DNA of 64,000 bases from Roseomonas gilardii (GTDB lineage Bacteria > Pseudomonadota > Alphaproteobacteria > Acetobacterales > Acetobacteraceae), in contig NZ_CP015584.1 of assembly GCF_001941945.1 (NCBI RefSeq), positions 638,335 through 702,334 on the forward strand. The letters run 5' to 3'. This document shows positions 1-7,676 of the stretch, in pieces; within the stretch, counting starts at the first letter, position 1; each line of letters starts with the position of its first letter. The notes beneath the pieces are model-generated. The model was given only the letters and a program-made list of their open reading frames with translations. It was not told where the DNA came from and made no database searches. Both the position numbers and the translations under genes were made by a program.

Positions 1-1
1 G

Positions 2-346
2 ATCTTCCTGGGCCTGCCAGGTACGGAGGCCGAGAAGGCCGCGGAGCGGCATGGCCTCCGGGTTGTGCGATCCTTCCTGGCGGATCGCGCCTATGACCGG
101 CAGGGCCTGCTGGTGTCCCGGTCGGTGCCTGGTTCGGTGGTGAAGGATCCCAGCAGGATCCATGACCGGATCACCAGGCTGCTCGGCGACGGCACCCTAG
201 AAACCATCGATGGCGGGGTGCTGCGGATGTCGGTAGATTCCATCCTGGTGCACAGCGACACGCCGGGCGCCGTGCAGCTCGGCGAGACGATACGATCCGC
301 GATCCTGGCAGCAGGGGCGCAGATCACCCCTCTGTCCAGGCTCTGA
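2..346 (+). CDS. pxpA: 5-oxoprolinase subunit A (LamB/YcsF family), 3' part only
   Basis: Only the last 114 codons are in the window; the gene enters from the left edge in an open frame. The visible protein has the C-terminal features of the PxpA/LamB/YcsF family: a segment reading SFLADRAYDRQGLLVSR, then a late SILVHSDTPGAVQL motif that matches the family's conserved HGD-TPGA region, with serine in place of the usual glycine. Family members form the A subunit of the PxpABC ATP-dependent 5-oxoprolinase, which opens pyroglutamate to glutamate in the cytoplasm. PxpB and PxpC are not seen downstream, so any partners would lie to the left. The family call is firm; the exact substrate is inferred. 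Confidence 0.85.
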   Translation: MFLGLPGTEAEKAAERHGLRVVRSFLADRAYDRQGLLVSRSVPGSVVKDPSRIHDRITRLLGDGTLETIDGGVLRMSVDSILVHSDTPGAVQLGETIRSAILAAGAQITPLSRL

Positions 347-579
347 CTGTCTGGTCGTGAAACCTCCTTTGCCGCTTCAACGACGAGGCATGAGCGGACG
401 CTCTCCTGGCATCAAGGGCCGGTCACCCGAACGGTGTCCTTTTGCAATGCAAGAAATCGCCATGAAATATATGTATAGGGGAGTGAAGTTTACCCGTTGG
501 TCGGAACAATTATATAAAATATACTTACTTTATTTCGTCAGGTTGATTTAGTTTTTCTTATATTTACTGAGTGGTATTT
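347..579. other. AT-rich intergenic gap without a recognisable gene
   Basis: This gap separates two genes that converge on it. Bases from about 460 to 560 are unusually AT-rich for this genome and contain ATATAT-like stretches. No convincing reading frame, hairpin with a T-run or repeat was seen. The base composition may mark foreign or decayed DNA. Confidence 0.4.
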
Positions 580-1608
580 TCAGGAGCGTCCTGGTGACGC
601 CGTGGATCGGCGCGGAATGAGGGTAGGGGTCGCGACGCGGATGCGCTCGCCCGTCGAGCCCTGCATCATCAGCTCAAGTGCAGCACTCGCGATCTGATCG
701 AAAGGAACGCGCACCGTGGTCAGTGGGGTGGGAAGCCGGCTGACGATCGGGATGTCGTTGTAGCCGACCAGCGAGACGTCATCGGGCACGGAGAGGCCGA
801 GCCGAGACAGCGCGGACAAGGCGCCGATGGCCGTGTTGTCGTTGACCGCGAAAATTCCCGTGGGCGGTTTCGCGAGCCCCATCAGCCTTTCGGTGGCCTC
901 CGCGCCGGAATCGATCCCGAAAGTCGATTCGGACACCAGAAGCCGATCTTCCGGCAGGCCCGCTTCCCGCAGGGCCTGACGATAGCCGTCCAGACGGCCA
1001 AGGCTGCTCGACGCATAGTGCGGGCCCGCGATGATGCCGATGCGGCGGTGGCCGAGATCGATGAGGTGCCGCGTGGCGAGATAGCCTCCGAGCCGGTCGT
1101 CGCCGACCGATGCCAGGCTCCGCCCGTCGCTGCGCAGGGCCAGGACGCAAGGCACGCCGCGCTCCGCCAGTTCCTGCGCGAAATCGTCCCCTTCCCGCGC
1201 GGTGGAGAGAACAAGCCCGTCCACGCCCCGCTGCAGGAGGGCCTGGGCGGCGGCACGGTCAGCCTGGGGCTCGTCATCGGTCGTTGCCACGATCGCGAAG
1301 CGGCCGGAGCGGGTGCAGGCCCGGGCCAGTGCCTCGTAGAGCATGGCCATTACCGTGTCTGTGAGGCGCGGGACGATGACGCCGATCGTGTTGGTCTGGC
1401 CCCGGCGGAGGCTCGCCGCCGAGACGTCGCGGATGTAGCCGAGCTGGGCTGCCACCTGACGGACCTTCCGGGCTGTCTCGTTCTCCGAGCGGGGAAGGCG
1501 CTCGTCCAAGATGCGGGAGACGGTGGACTTCGACACTCCCGCCGCCGCAGCCACATCGAGGATCGTGACACGTCCGGGCCGCTCCTGGGTCTCATCGTCC
1601 TGGATCAT
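580..1608 (-). CDS. LacI-family transcriptional regulator
   Basis: A 342-residue LacI/GalR repressor. Residues 12-60 hold the helix-turn-helix and hinge, with the family signature VTILDVAAAAGVSKSTVSRIL. The rest is a periplasmic-binding-protein-like effector domain, including IGVIVPRLTD and late VSLVGYNDI and PLTTVRVP motifs. I chose the internal ATG at 1608 over the longer frame starting at 1677. It has a good ribosome site (AGAGG six bases upstream), and the longer frame would run into the promoter region. It is divergent from the aldolase-MFS operon and very probably represses it from the palindrome at 1682-1693. The ligand is unknown; a small acid or sugar acid is likely given the neighbours. 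Confidence 0.92.
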   Translation of the reverse strand: MIQDDETQERPGRVTILDVAAAAGVSKSTVSRILDERLPRSENETARKVRQVAAQLGYIRDVSAASLRRGQTNTIGVIVPRLTDTVMAMLYEALARACTRSGRFAIVATTDDEPQADRAAAQALLQRGVDGLVLSTAREGDDFAQELAERGVPCVLALRSDGRSLASVGDDRLGGYLATRHLIDLGHRRIGIIAGPHYASSSLGRLDGYRQALREAGLPEDRLLVSESTFGIDSGAEATERLMGLAKPPTGIFAVNDNTAIGALSALSRLGLSVPDDVSLVGYNDIPIVSRLPTPLTTVRVPFDQIASAALELMMQGSTGERIRVATPTLIPRRSTASPGRS

Positions 1609-1650
1609 GCTCAGCCTCTCGAGCCACGTCGGGTTCCCTTCATTTATCGG

Positions 1651-1693
1651 TTGACAGGAACGGCCGCGCAAGATCATCTATGGGAACGTTCCC
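1651..1693 (+). promoter_or_regulatory. Sigma-70-like promoter with overlapping LacI-type operator
   Basis: A perfect -35 box TTGACA lies at 1651-1656. A weak -10 region (CATCTA, 1675-1680) follows at 18 bases. Immediately after it is a perfect 12-bp palindrome, GGGAACGTTCCC, at 1682-1693. LacI-family operators typically have a central CpG flanked by A and T, as here. The palindrome would cover the transcription start of the aldolase gene (1780) and lies in the divergent region with the LacI gene. Confidence 0.7.
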
Positions 1694-1779
1694 GGTAACG
1701 ATCCTTGCAAACGTCATGAACAAGGATCGGCAGCTCTGGGTACGTCCCGCCTCAACACCTTCAGGGAAGGAATCAGGTC

Positions 1780-2712
1780 ATGGCCATCGACTGGAAGGGG
1801 CTGAACCCCGCCCCCGTAACGCTGTTCAAGGACAATGGCGACGTCGACTTCAAGGCGAACGCCCGGCTCGCCCAGTGGCTGGCCTCGATCCCCGGCGTGA
1901 AGAGCCTCGTCATCCTCGGCCATGCCGGCGAAGGCACTTTCCTCACCCACGACGAACAACTGGAGCTGATCCGGGTTTACAAGGATGCGACGCCGCTTCC
2001 CGTGGTGGCCGGCATCACCGGGGAAGGCACCAAGGTCGCGGAGATCGAGGCGCAGAAGAAGTTCGATGTCGGCGCGTCGGCCGCTCTGGTCTATCCGAAC
2101 CATGGCTGGCTGCGCTTCGGCTACCAGAAGGGCGCCCCACAGGACCGCTACAAGGCGATTGCCCAGTCCGGCCTGGAATGCATCCTGTTCCAGTACCCAG
2201 CCGCGACCAAGGCGAACTACGACCTCGACACTCAACTCGAGATCGCCGCCATCCCGGGCGTCACCGCCACCAAGAATGGCGTGCGCGACATGAAGCGCTG
2301 GTACAACGAGATCCCGGCCCTGAAGAACGCCTTCCCGGACCTGGCCATCATGTCCTGCCACGACGAATGGCTGTTGCCGACCATGTTCGACGTCGACGGC
2401 CTGCTGGTCGGCTACGGCAACATGGCGCCGGAGCTGCTCATCGAGTACCTGGAGGCCGGCAAGGCCCAGGACTACAGGCTCGCGCGCAAGTACCACGAGC
2501 AGCTCCTGCCCATCACCCGGGCCGTCTATCACCGCGGCTCGCACATGGAGGGCTCGGTGGCGCTCAAGCATGCGCTGCGCGCCCGCGGGCTGATCGACAA
2601 CGTCAATGTGCGCGAGCCCCTGAAGCCGCTGGGGGACGCCGCCGACGTGGAGATCCGCGCCGCCGTCAGGGCCTCCGGCCTGACCGTAGTGGAAGAGGCG
2701 CTGGCCGCCTGA
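1780..2712 (+). CDS. Dihydrodipicolinate synthase (DapA)-family class I aldolase
   Basis: A 310-residue TIM-barrel protein of the DHDPS/N-acetylneuraminate lyase superfamily. It has the early GHAGEGTFLT segment (family GTTGE position), the tyrosine in LFQYPAAT and the predicted Schiff-base lysine in GVTATKNG. Length is normal for the family. It is the first gene after the LacI operator and is followed by an MFS transporter. This context argues for catabolism of an imported 2-keto acid or sugar acid rather than lysine synthesis. A purine-rich ribosome site (AGGGAAGG, 1763-1770) supports the start. Class I pyruvate-type aldolase chemistry is known for the family; the substrate is not visible. 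Confidence 0.88.
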   Translation: MAIDWKGLNPAPVTLFKDNGDVDFKANARLAQWLASIPGVKSLVILGHAGEGTFLTHDEQLELIRVYKDATPLPVVAGITGEGTKVAEIEAQKKFDVGASAALVYPNHGWLRFGYQKGAPQDRYKAIAQSGLECILFQYPAATKANYDLDTQLEIAAIPGVTATKNGVRDMKRWYNEIPALKNAFPDLAIMSCHDEWLLPTMFDVDGLLVGYGNMAPELLIEYLEAGKAQDYRLARKYHEQLLPITRAVYHRGSHMEGSVALKHALRARGLIDNVNVREPLKPLGDAADVEIRAAVRASGLTVVEEALAA

Positions 2713-2735
2713 TCCGGCTGCCATAGGCAGACGCT

Positions 2736-2785
2736 TCCCCGATACGGGGAACAGGCCCTGATCCCGCTCCTGACGGAGCGGGATC
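2736..2785. other. Two hairpins between aldolase and MFS genes
   Basis: The first hairpin pairs TCCCC (2736-2740) with GGGGA (2746-2750). The second is stronger, with an 11-bp perfect stem, GATCCCGCTCC (2760-2770) with GGAGCGGGATC (2775-2785), and a TGAC loop. Neither is followed by a T-run. They may act as an intercistronic processing or attenuation element rather than a full terminator. Confidence 0.5.
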
Positions 2786-2872
2786 GAGGGCAGGCTCCGA
2801 TCATCGCCTCCGGCGCCCCGAAGACAGCCGGCCATAACAAGAAGAACCAGGGCCAATCCAGGGAGAAGACAT

Positions 2873-4273
2873 ATGCTTATGCAGGCCGATCCACAGTTGA
2901 TCGACCGTACGGCGGCAAAGACGATGGACGGCCCCGCCGACATCAGTGCCCGCCTCGAGCGCCTACCCATCACGCGCAAGGTCTTCTGGACCCGCAACAT
3001 CGTCGGCGCGGCGACCTTCTTCGATGGCTACACGGTCCTGGCGATCGCCTACGCCATGCCCGTGCTGGTGCGCGAATGGAGCCTGACGCCCCAGCAGGTC
3101 GGCCTGATCCTCGCCGCGGGCTATCTCGGCCAGTTGATCGGCGCGGTGCTTTTCGGCGGCTTGGCGGAGCGCTATGGCCGGCTGCGCATCCTCTTCTTCA
3201 CCATCGTCCTCTTCGTTGCGATGGACCTCGCCTGTCTCTTCGCCTGGGGCGCCTGGTCGATGATCCTGTTCCGCTTCGTGCAGGGCATTGGGACCGGCGG
3301 CGAAGTGCCGGTGGCGAGTGCCTATATCAACGAATACATCGGCTCCAAGGGACGCGGACGCTTCTTCCTGCTCTACGAGGTGATGTTCCTGATGGGCCTG
3401 GTGGGGGCGGGCGCGATCGGCTACTTCCTGGTTCCGGTCTATGGTTGGCGGGCGATGTTCATCATCGGCCTGGTGCCGTCCCTGGTCATGCTTCCCTTGC
3501 GCTTCTTCATGTCGGAGTCACCGCGCTGGCTGGCTTCGAAGGGCCGCTACGAGGAAGCCGACCGCATCGTCTCCTCGCTGGAGGAAAGCGCGCGGCGGCG
3601 CGGGCAGGAACTGCCGCCGCCTGTCCCTGTCGTGGCGCCGGTGCGCAAGGCTTCGGCGGAAGGCTGGCGGGAGCTGTTCCAGGGCATCTACCTGAAGCGC
3701 ACCCTGATGATCTGGGCGCTTTGGTTCTGCGCCTATATCGTGGCCAACGGCACGATCACCTGGTTGCCCACGCTGTACCGCGAAACCTTCCAGTTGCCTC
3801 TCCAGACCAGCCTCGGCTACGGCTTCCTGACCTCCTTTGCCGGCGTGGTCGCGGCGGTCATCTGCGCCCTGCTGATCGATAAGGTGGGACGCAAGCGCTG
3901 GTACATCATGGCCTTCGTGGGAGGGGCGGTGCCGCTCCTGGCGCTCTTCGCGATCGGCGCCACGTCCGCACTCGAGGTTCTCATCCTGGCCGGTCTCGCC
4001 TATGCCTGTGTCCAGACGATTACCTTCTCGCTCTACCTGTACTCCGCGGAACTCTATCCGACGCGGTTGCGGGCGATCGGCACGGGCCTGGGCAGTGCCT
4101 GGCTCCGGCTCGGTTCCTCGGCGGGGCCGGTGCTGGCGGGCATGATCATCGGCGGACTCGGCATCCAGTATGTCTTCGCGGTCTTCGCCGCGGTCCTCCT
4201 GGTCGGTGCTTTCATCATGATGGCCCTGGGGATCGAGACCAAGGGTCGCGTGTTGGAAGAGTTGTCGCCCTAG
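2873..4273 (+). CDS. MFS transporter, sugar/organic-acid porter type
   Basis: A 466-residue inner-membrane protein with about 12 hydrophobic segments. The conserved loop 2-3 motif appears as GGLAERYGRLRIL, the second-half copy as DKVGRKR, and a PESPRWLAS-like motif follows TM6 as MSESPRWLASKG. These place it among sugar-porter/aromatic-acid:H+ symporter-like MFS proteins. A GGGAGAAGACAT leader fits the start at 2873. It sits 160 bp after the aldolase in the same direction and probably brings in that enzyme's substrate under the same LacI control. A strong hairpin at 4320-4342 follows. Confidence 0.9.
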   Translation: MLMQADPQLIDRTAAKTMDGPADISARLERLPITRKVFWTRNIVGAATFFDGYTVLAIAYAMPVLVREWSLTPQQVGLILAAGYLGQLIGAVLFGGLAERYGRLRILFFTIVLFVAMDLACLFAWGAWSMILFRFVQGIGTGGEVPVASAYINEYIGSKGRGRFFLLYEVMFLMGLVGAGAIGYFLVPVYGWRAMFIIGLVPSLVMLPLRFFMSESPRWLASKGRYEEADRIVSSLEESARRRGQELPPPVPVVAPVRKASAEGWRELFQGIYLKRTLMIWALWFCAYIVANGTITWLPTLYRETFQLPLQTSLGYGFLTSFAGVVAAVICALLIDKVGRKRWYIMAFVGGAVPLLALFAIGATSALEVLILAGLAYACVQTITFSLYLYSAELYPTRLRAIGTGLGSAWLRLGSSAGPVLAGMIIGGLGIQYVFAVFAAVLLVGAFIMMALGIETKGRVLEELSP

Positions 4274-4319
4274 CCGATCGATACGTTTTCCCTTGGATGG
4301 CATGACGCAGGAACTACCG

Positions 4320-4342
4320 CGCGGAGGCTTCCAGCCTCCGCG
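4320..4342 (+). terminator. Hairpin downstream of MFS gene
   Basis: A perfect 10-bp stem, CGCGGAGGCT (4320-4329) with AGCCTCCGCG (4333-4342), and a 3-base loop sit 46 bp after the MFS stop codon. The following bases are only weakly T-rich, so termination is likely but not certain. Confidence 0.55.
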
Positions 4343-4497
4343 TTCCGTGCACGGACCCGGACAGTAAGTGTGGCCGGTTTGAACCCCTCGTTCATGCGAG
4401 TGGCATGGGGGCTATGAACTCGCAGATGGTGACGGCACGCCCGCGGCCTGGGCGGCGAGTTCGCGGAGTTCGGCGGCGCGCGCGGCACCGTTCGGCA

Positions 4498-4737
4498 TCA
4501 GGAGGTCAGTCGGTTCCCATCCGTCCATCGTCCCGCGGGATCGGCCGCGGCCACCAGTTCCTGCATGTCACGGACGGCACAGGTCAGCTCGCGCGACAGC
4601 GAGTTGTCCAACCGGCGGGCGCACACCTCGGCCAGGGCGCCATAGTACCACAAGGTGCCCTCCGCCCTCGTCTTGAAGCGGTCGAACACCGCAGGACCCT
4701 CTTCGCGCAGGTCGAGGCCGATGATGCGGACATTGTT
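4498..4737 (-). pseudogene. Decayed fragment of an unrecognised protein
   Basis: About 80 codons read cleanly on the minus strand, with protein-like composition, including RIIGLDLREEGPAVFDRF and GTLWYYGALAEV. The frame ends in TGA overlapping an ATG at about 4498. Upstream the frame runs straight into the antisense of the MocR fragment at 4740, so the original N-terminus is lost. I do not recognise the family. A short following frame (MPNGAARAAELREL, about 28 codons) may be a downstream partner. Read as a gene remnant cut by rearrangement. Confidence 0.4.
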
Positions 4738-4739
4738 CA

Positions 4740-4865
4740 GTGCCGCCCGAGGCTGTTCGGATTGGGTTGGGTGCCGCCCAGGACCCACAGAGCCTCCGCG
4801 CTGTACTGCAGCAGAGGTCGGATATCCTGCCAGAGGCTCCTGCCATGTCTTCACCGATTGTATGA
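4740..4865 (+). pseudogene. 3' fragment of a second MocR-type regulator gene
   Basis: Forty-one codons plus stop encode a peptide that aligns without gaps to the last 41 residues of the intact MocR regulator at 6220-7632. Shared blocks are PPEAVRI near the start and EAPAMSS near the end; by hand I count 26 identical positions of 41. Upstream of 4740 the similarity stops abruptly at an unrelated minus-strand fragment. Both the HTH and most of the aminotransferase domain are therefore absent. This is a diverged relic lying in inverted orientation to the intact gene. Confidence 0.75.
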
Positions 4866-5000
4866 GACAAATTGTCCCATTGCATGCATTCGTGCTGATT
4901 TTGTATGTTCCAAGGGAGCATGCGCCGATGCCTTGCATGCATGCAATGCTTGGTTCTGCGTCTCAAACGAACACGCGATGTCATCCGGCCAATGTGACAA
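4740..5000 (+). repeat. Diverged inverted copy of the MocR 3'-end/DUF983 5'-end junction
   Basis: Beyond the regulator fragment, similarity to the complement of about 6090-6350 continues through the non-coding gap. Shared features include CCCATTG-ATGCAT and TTGCATGCA words, and then GCGATGTCATCCG, which matches the start of the DUF983 gene (GTGATGTCATCCG). The frame after that ATG closes within 12 codons, so only the very start of DUF983 was carried. The similarity is patchy and was judged by eye. Confidence 0.55.
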
Positions 5001-5078
5001 AGAGCGAAGCTGCTGAAGCAGAAGTTCTGAGGCAATGCTCCTGACGATAGATAGTGTCATAGCCTGGAAGTATTCAAA

Positions 5079-5210
5079 ATGTGGGATTGGTTCCCTTTGG
5101 TCTTCTTTCCGTTCAAGATTCTCGTGTTAGGCACGGGCATGTTCTTCGCCATCAAGTGGCATCACGATGAAGGGAAGAAAAAGAAGAAAAATGAAACCAG
5201 CGGACCGTAA
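5079..5210 (+). CDS. Small membrane protein, 43 residues
   Basis: This short frame begins MWDWFPLVFFPFKILVLGTG and continues through a hydrophobic stretch into a charged tail with a run of lysines (EGKKKKKNE). It looks like a single-pass membrane microprotein with a cytoplasmic basic tail. A GGAAG ribosome site lies eight bases before the ATG. The protein looks real: codons are clean and the tryptophan/phenylalanine-rich start is ordered. Its stop codon falls exactly at the inferred terminal repeat of an IS66 element (GTAAG at 5207), so the C-terminus may have been altered by insertion. The function is unknown; neighbouring cydA and DUF983 pieces suggest a respiratory-oxidase locus. Confidence 0.6.
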   Translation: MWDWFPLVFFPFKILVLGTGMFFAIKWHHDEGKKKKKNETSGP

Positions 5211-5345
5211 GTGCCCACCGAACACCCCATAGACGCCTCAGATTAGTCGATCGATATCCAGTGACGCGGCAGCAATTCACCAATGCGGCTTTGGGCAGCG
5301 TCGGCAGGCGGGTCAGTGCGTCCTGGAGATAGGCATGAGGCCGGT
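5207..5345 (-). mobile_element. IS66-family end with 3' part of transposase (TnpC) gene
   Basis: On the minus strand, codons for AYLQDALTRLPTLPK match the C-terminal region of IS66 transposases. After a frameshift near 5285 the typical ending LLPRHWISID and a stop follow. Beyond the stop, the sequence GTAAGTGCCCACCGAACACC (5207-5226) resembles an IS66 terminal inverted repeat. The rest of the element is missing, so this is a dead remnant. Confidence 0.65.
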
Positions 5346-5550
5346 CCAAGGTGGGTGTCGGTACGCGACAACTCGGCGGGCAACCGTAGACGACGCGGTG
5401 TCTGCGGTGCCGATGGCTAAGACGCTGGTGCGTCCCGCAATGCCTCCAGTTCTTCCTCGATGGCGGCGAGGTCCTTGTCCATCGTTTCTTCCAGCAGACT
5501 CAACAGAGCCACATTCGACTGTTCGCTGCGCCTGTCATTTTGCCTTTAGA
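5346..5550 (-). other. Rearranged spacer with a fragmentary reading frame
   Basis: Between the IS66 remnant and the cydA fragment a minus-strand frame ends at 5417 with the acidic, helix-like sequence LLEETMDKDLAAIEEELEAL. It resembles the C-terminus of some larger protein, but I cannot place it. It joins the cydA fragment in a different frame near 5547, marking a recombination junction. Confidence 0.35.
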
Positions 5551-5649
5551 ACTGGCCAGCCCGATCGTGATCGCCGGGAAGATGATGTGGAATGACGCGG
5601 TGAAGCCGAACTGGATCCGAGCCAGTATCAGCGCATTCAAGCCAAGCAT
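5551..5649 (-). pseudogene. cydA: cydA 5' fragment (cytochrome bd oxidase subunit I)
   Basis: Thirty-three codons encode the unmistakable CydA N-terminus: LARIQFGFTASFHIIFPA, which includes the conserved heme-ligand histidine region, then ITIGLAS. The frame then passes into unrelated sequence. CydA is normally above 450 residues, so over 90 percent is lost. A GGAG ribosome site precedes the ATG at 5649. It lies just downstream of DUF983 in the same direction, suggesting a former DUF983-cydAB operon. Confidence 0.8.
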
Positions 5650-5674
5650 GCGAATCTCCGGTGCCCGGTGACAG

Positions 5675-6109
5675 TCAGATCGGGCGCCGATCGGCGCCTT
5701 TGTGCGCGGCACCGGGCTGCTCCACCGACGCCACCATGTGGAAGCGTGCTTCCTCGGCTTTGAAGAAGAACTGGCTGGCCACCAACCATCCTTTCAGTGG
5801 GCGCAGAGGTGGGATGCAGGTCAGCAACATGAACGGCAGTGTCGTGACGAGGTGGACCCAGCTAGGCGGCGCGAAGCGGGCTTCGATCCAGAGTGCCAGG
5901 ACGACGCTGGGGATGCAGGCGAAGCAGATGACGAAGAAAGCCGGCCCATCTGCCGGGTCCGCGTAGGAGTAATCCAGGCCACACACCTCGCAGCGGGACC
6001 GCAGCTTGAGGAAGCCGCGGAACAGGTGCCCCTGGCCACAGCGTGGGCAGTGTCCTTTCAGGCCGGTGCGCAGAGGGGGGAGGGGCGGCCACTCCGAGTC
6101 GGATGACAT
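5675..6109 (-). CDS. DUF983 family membrane protein
   Basis: A 144-residue protein with the DUF983 hallmarks. An N-terminal zinc-ribbon-like pair, CPRCGQGHLF and CEVCGLDY, is followed by a DPADGPAFF segment and two hydrophobic helices (about residues 60-85 and 90-110). I chose the ATG at 6109, which has an AAGGA site seven bases upstream; the longer frame has no such support. DUF983 proteins are often encoded beside cytochrome oxidase genes, and here a cydA fragment follows. It lies downstream of the MocR regulator after a 110-bp AT-rich gap. The gene appears intact though its partners are broken. Confidence 0.85.
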   Translation of the reverse strand: MSSDSEWPPLPPLRTGLKGHCPRCGQGHLFRGFLKLRSRCEVCGLDYSYADPADGPAFFVICFACIPSVVLALWIEARFAPPSWVHLVTTLPFMLLTCIPPLRPLKGWLVASQFFFKAEEARFHMVASVEQPGAAHKGADRRPI

Positions 6110-6193
6110 CACGCATTCCTTTGGAGGGCACTGCCCAGCAATGCCTGCATGCAATTTCTATATGTATGTGTTTTATTTTTTATCCTGTCAAAA

Positions 6194-6206
6194 TGTATGC
6201 ATTCAA
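6194..6206. promoter_or_regulatory. Candidate MocR operator, downstream copy
   Basis: TGTATGCATTCAA occurs here, in the short AT-rich gap in front of the DUF983 gene. The same 13 bases recur at 7677-7689, in front of the MocR gene. Related ATGCATTC/GCATGCA words are also found around 4870-4950. Confidence 0.4.
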
Positions 6207-6219
6207 TGGGAGGGAAGAT

Positions 6220-7632
6220 TCATACAAGGAGTGAGGACATGGCTGGCGCTTCGGCGAGGAGGTCCGCCACGAGCTGCAACGCATCGCGCAGGCTTGGCCT
6301 GTCCCTCGCGGTGCCAAGTGCGATACGGACCGCCTCGGGCGGCGCTGAGACGGCAAAAGCATCACTGCCGACGATGCCGACATCTGCCGGGCGCAGGCGC
6401 GCGGTGAACTCGCCCCGGGTCCACTCTCCGGGCATACGTAGCCACAGGTGGAAAGCCGAGGAACTGGCGGCGATCAGCTCCGCTGGCAACGTCTCCATGG
6501 CGACGGCGTGCCGCGCGGCGGTTTCCCGCCTGATGCCGGTGACGATTTCGGCAGCCATGCCGCTGCCGATCCAATGCGTTGCCAGGGCCGCGGTCAGAGG
6601 CGAGGCCATCCCCGTTGTCGCCCGCACGGCTGCGGCAAGCCGTGATAGCTGGCGGGGTTCAGCCACGGCGAGATAGGCGATCCGTAAGGCGGGCGAGACG
6701 GGCTTGGCCAAGCCGGAGACATGGAAGACCACCTCTGGTGCCAGGGCTGCCAGGGGCGGCGGTCCATCCGGTGCCAGGGCGCCGTAGGCGTCATCCTCGA
6801 TGATGGGCACGCCATGCCTGCGGGCGATATCCACCAGTGCCTTGCGCCTTTCCAGCGGTAACGTCGCCGTGGTGGGATTGTGCAAGGTTGGGGTGCAATA
6901 CAGTGCTTTGGGGCTATTGTCCCGGCAGGCCTCCTCGAAGGCATCGGGTAGTAGGCCATCGCTGTCCATGGCTATCGGGGCAAGCCGCAGCCGGAGATGG
7001 GCCGTTAGGCTGCGGAACCCCGGGTAGGTCAGCGCCTCACAGCACACCAGATCGCCCGGCTCGCACAACACGCTCAGTAAAGCGAGCAGGGCACCTTGCG
7101 CACCCGCGCAAACCAGCACCCGCTCGGAGGGCACGTCCAAGCGCCCCCGCAGCCAGTCCGCCCCCGCCTGGCGGTCCGCCGGGCTACCTCCGACCTGTTG
7201 ATAGCGAAGCAGAAGATCCAGGCTCAAGCCTGCGGCGAAGGTACCCATATCATGCCGCAGGGCATCCTGCAGGCCTTGCTCTCCCGGCAGAGGTGGCGCG
7301 TTCATCCGAAGATCGACGGAAGGAATTTCCTGCCGGAACCCAGCCCCCATCTCGGCCGGTCGATCGGCGCGATGGAGGCGCACGAAGGTGCCCTGGCCCA
7401 CCCGTCCCTCCACCAAGCCGCGTCGGGCTGCCTCCGCGTAGGCGCGAGTCACGGTGGTGAAGTCGACGCCAAGCCTCTCCGCGAGCAGTCGCTGGGGTGG
7501 CAGGCGAATACCCTCGGCAATGCGCCCAGCCTTGATGTCCAGATCCAGCGCATCCGCGATGGACCGGTACAAGGGACCCGCAGACCGATCGATAATGGGC
7601 AGCCAAGTCAGATCGTCAATGGAGCGGGACAC
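6220..7632 (-). CDS. MocR/PdxR-type regulator (GntR HTH + aminotransferase domain)
   Basis: A 470-residue fusion regulator. Residues about 20-85 form a GntR winged helix (PPQRLLAERLGVDFTTVTRA). Residues about 120-460 form a fold-type-I aminotransferase domain with NPTTATLP, a PIIEDDAYG aspartate and the PLP lysine in SGLAKPVSPALR. The start is GTG at 7632 with a GAGG site seven bases upstream. MocR proteins usually control vitamin B6, GABA, taurine or similar pathways using PLP or a PLP adduct as signal. Here the only intact downstream gene is DUF983, so the target is unclear. A 41-codon relic of a paralogue lies at 4740-4865. Confidence 0.9.
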   Translation of the reverse strand: MSRSIDDLTWLPIIDRSAGPLYRSIADALDLDIKAGRIAEGIRLPPQRLLAERLGVDFTTVTRAYAEAARRGLVEGRVGQGTFVRLHRADRPAEMGAGFRQEIPSVDLRMNAPPLPGEQGLQDALRHDMGTFAAGLSLDLLLRYQQVGGSPADRQAGADWLRGRLDVPSERVLVCAGAQGALLALLSVLCEPGDLVCCEALTYPGFRSLTAHLRLRLAPIAMDSDGLLPDAFEEACRDNSPKALYCTPTLHNPTTATLPLERRKALVDIARRHGVPIIEDDAYGALAPDGPPPLAALAPEVVFHVSGLAKPVSPALRIAYLAVAEPRQLSRLAAAVRATTGMASPLTAALATHWIGSGMAAEIVTGIRRETAARHAVAMETLPAELIAASSSAFHLWLRMPGEWTRGEFTARLRPADVGIVGSDAFAVSAPPEAVRIALGTARDRPSLRDALQLVADLLAEAPAMSSLLV

Positions 7633-7676
7633 GCCTGAACCTCATTCGCCTACAATATGTCATCTTACTCCTTGAT

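Noticed and set aside
357..551. 64-codon plus-strand frame after the pxpA fragment
   Set aside because: It crosses an AT-rich spacer, has no ribosome site and no recognisable protein character.
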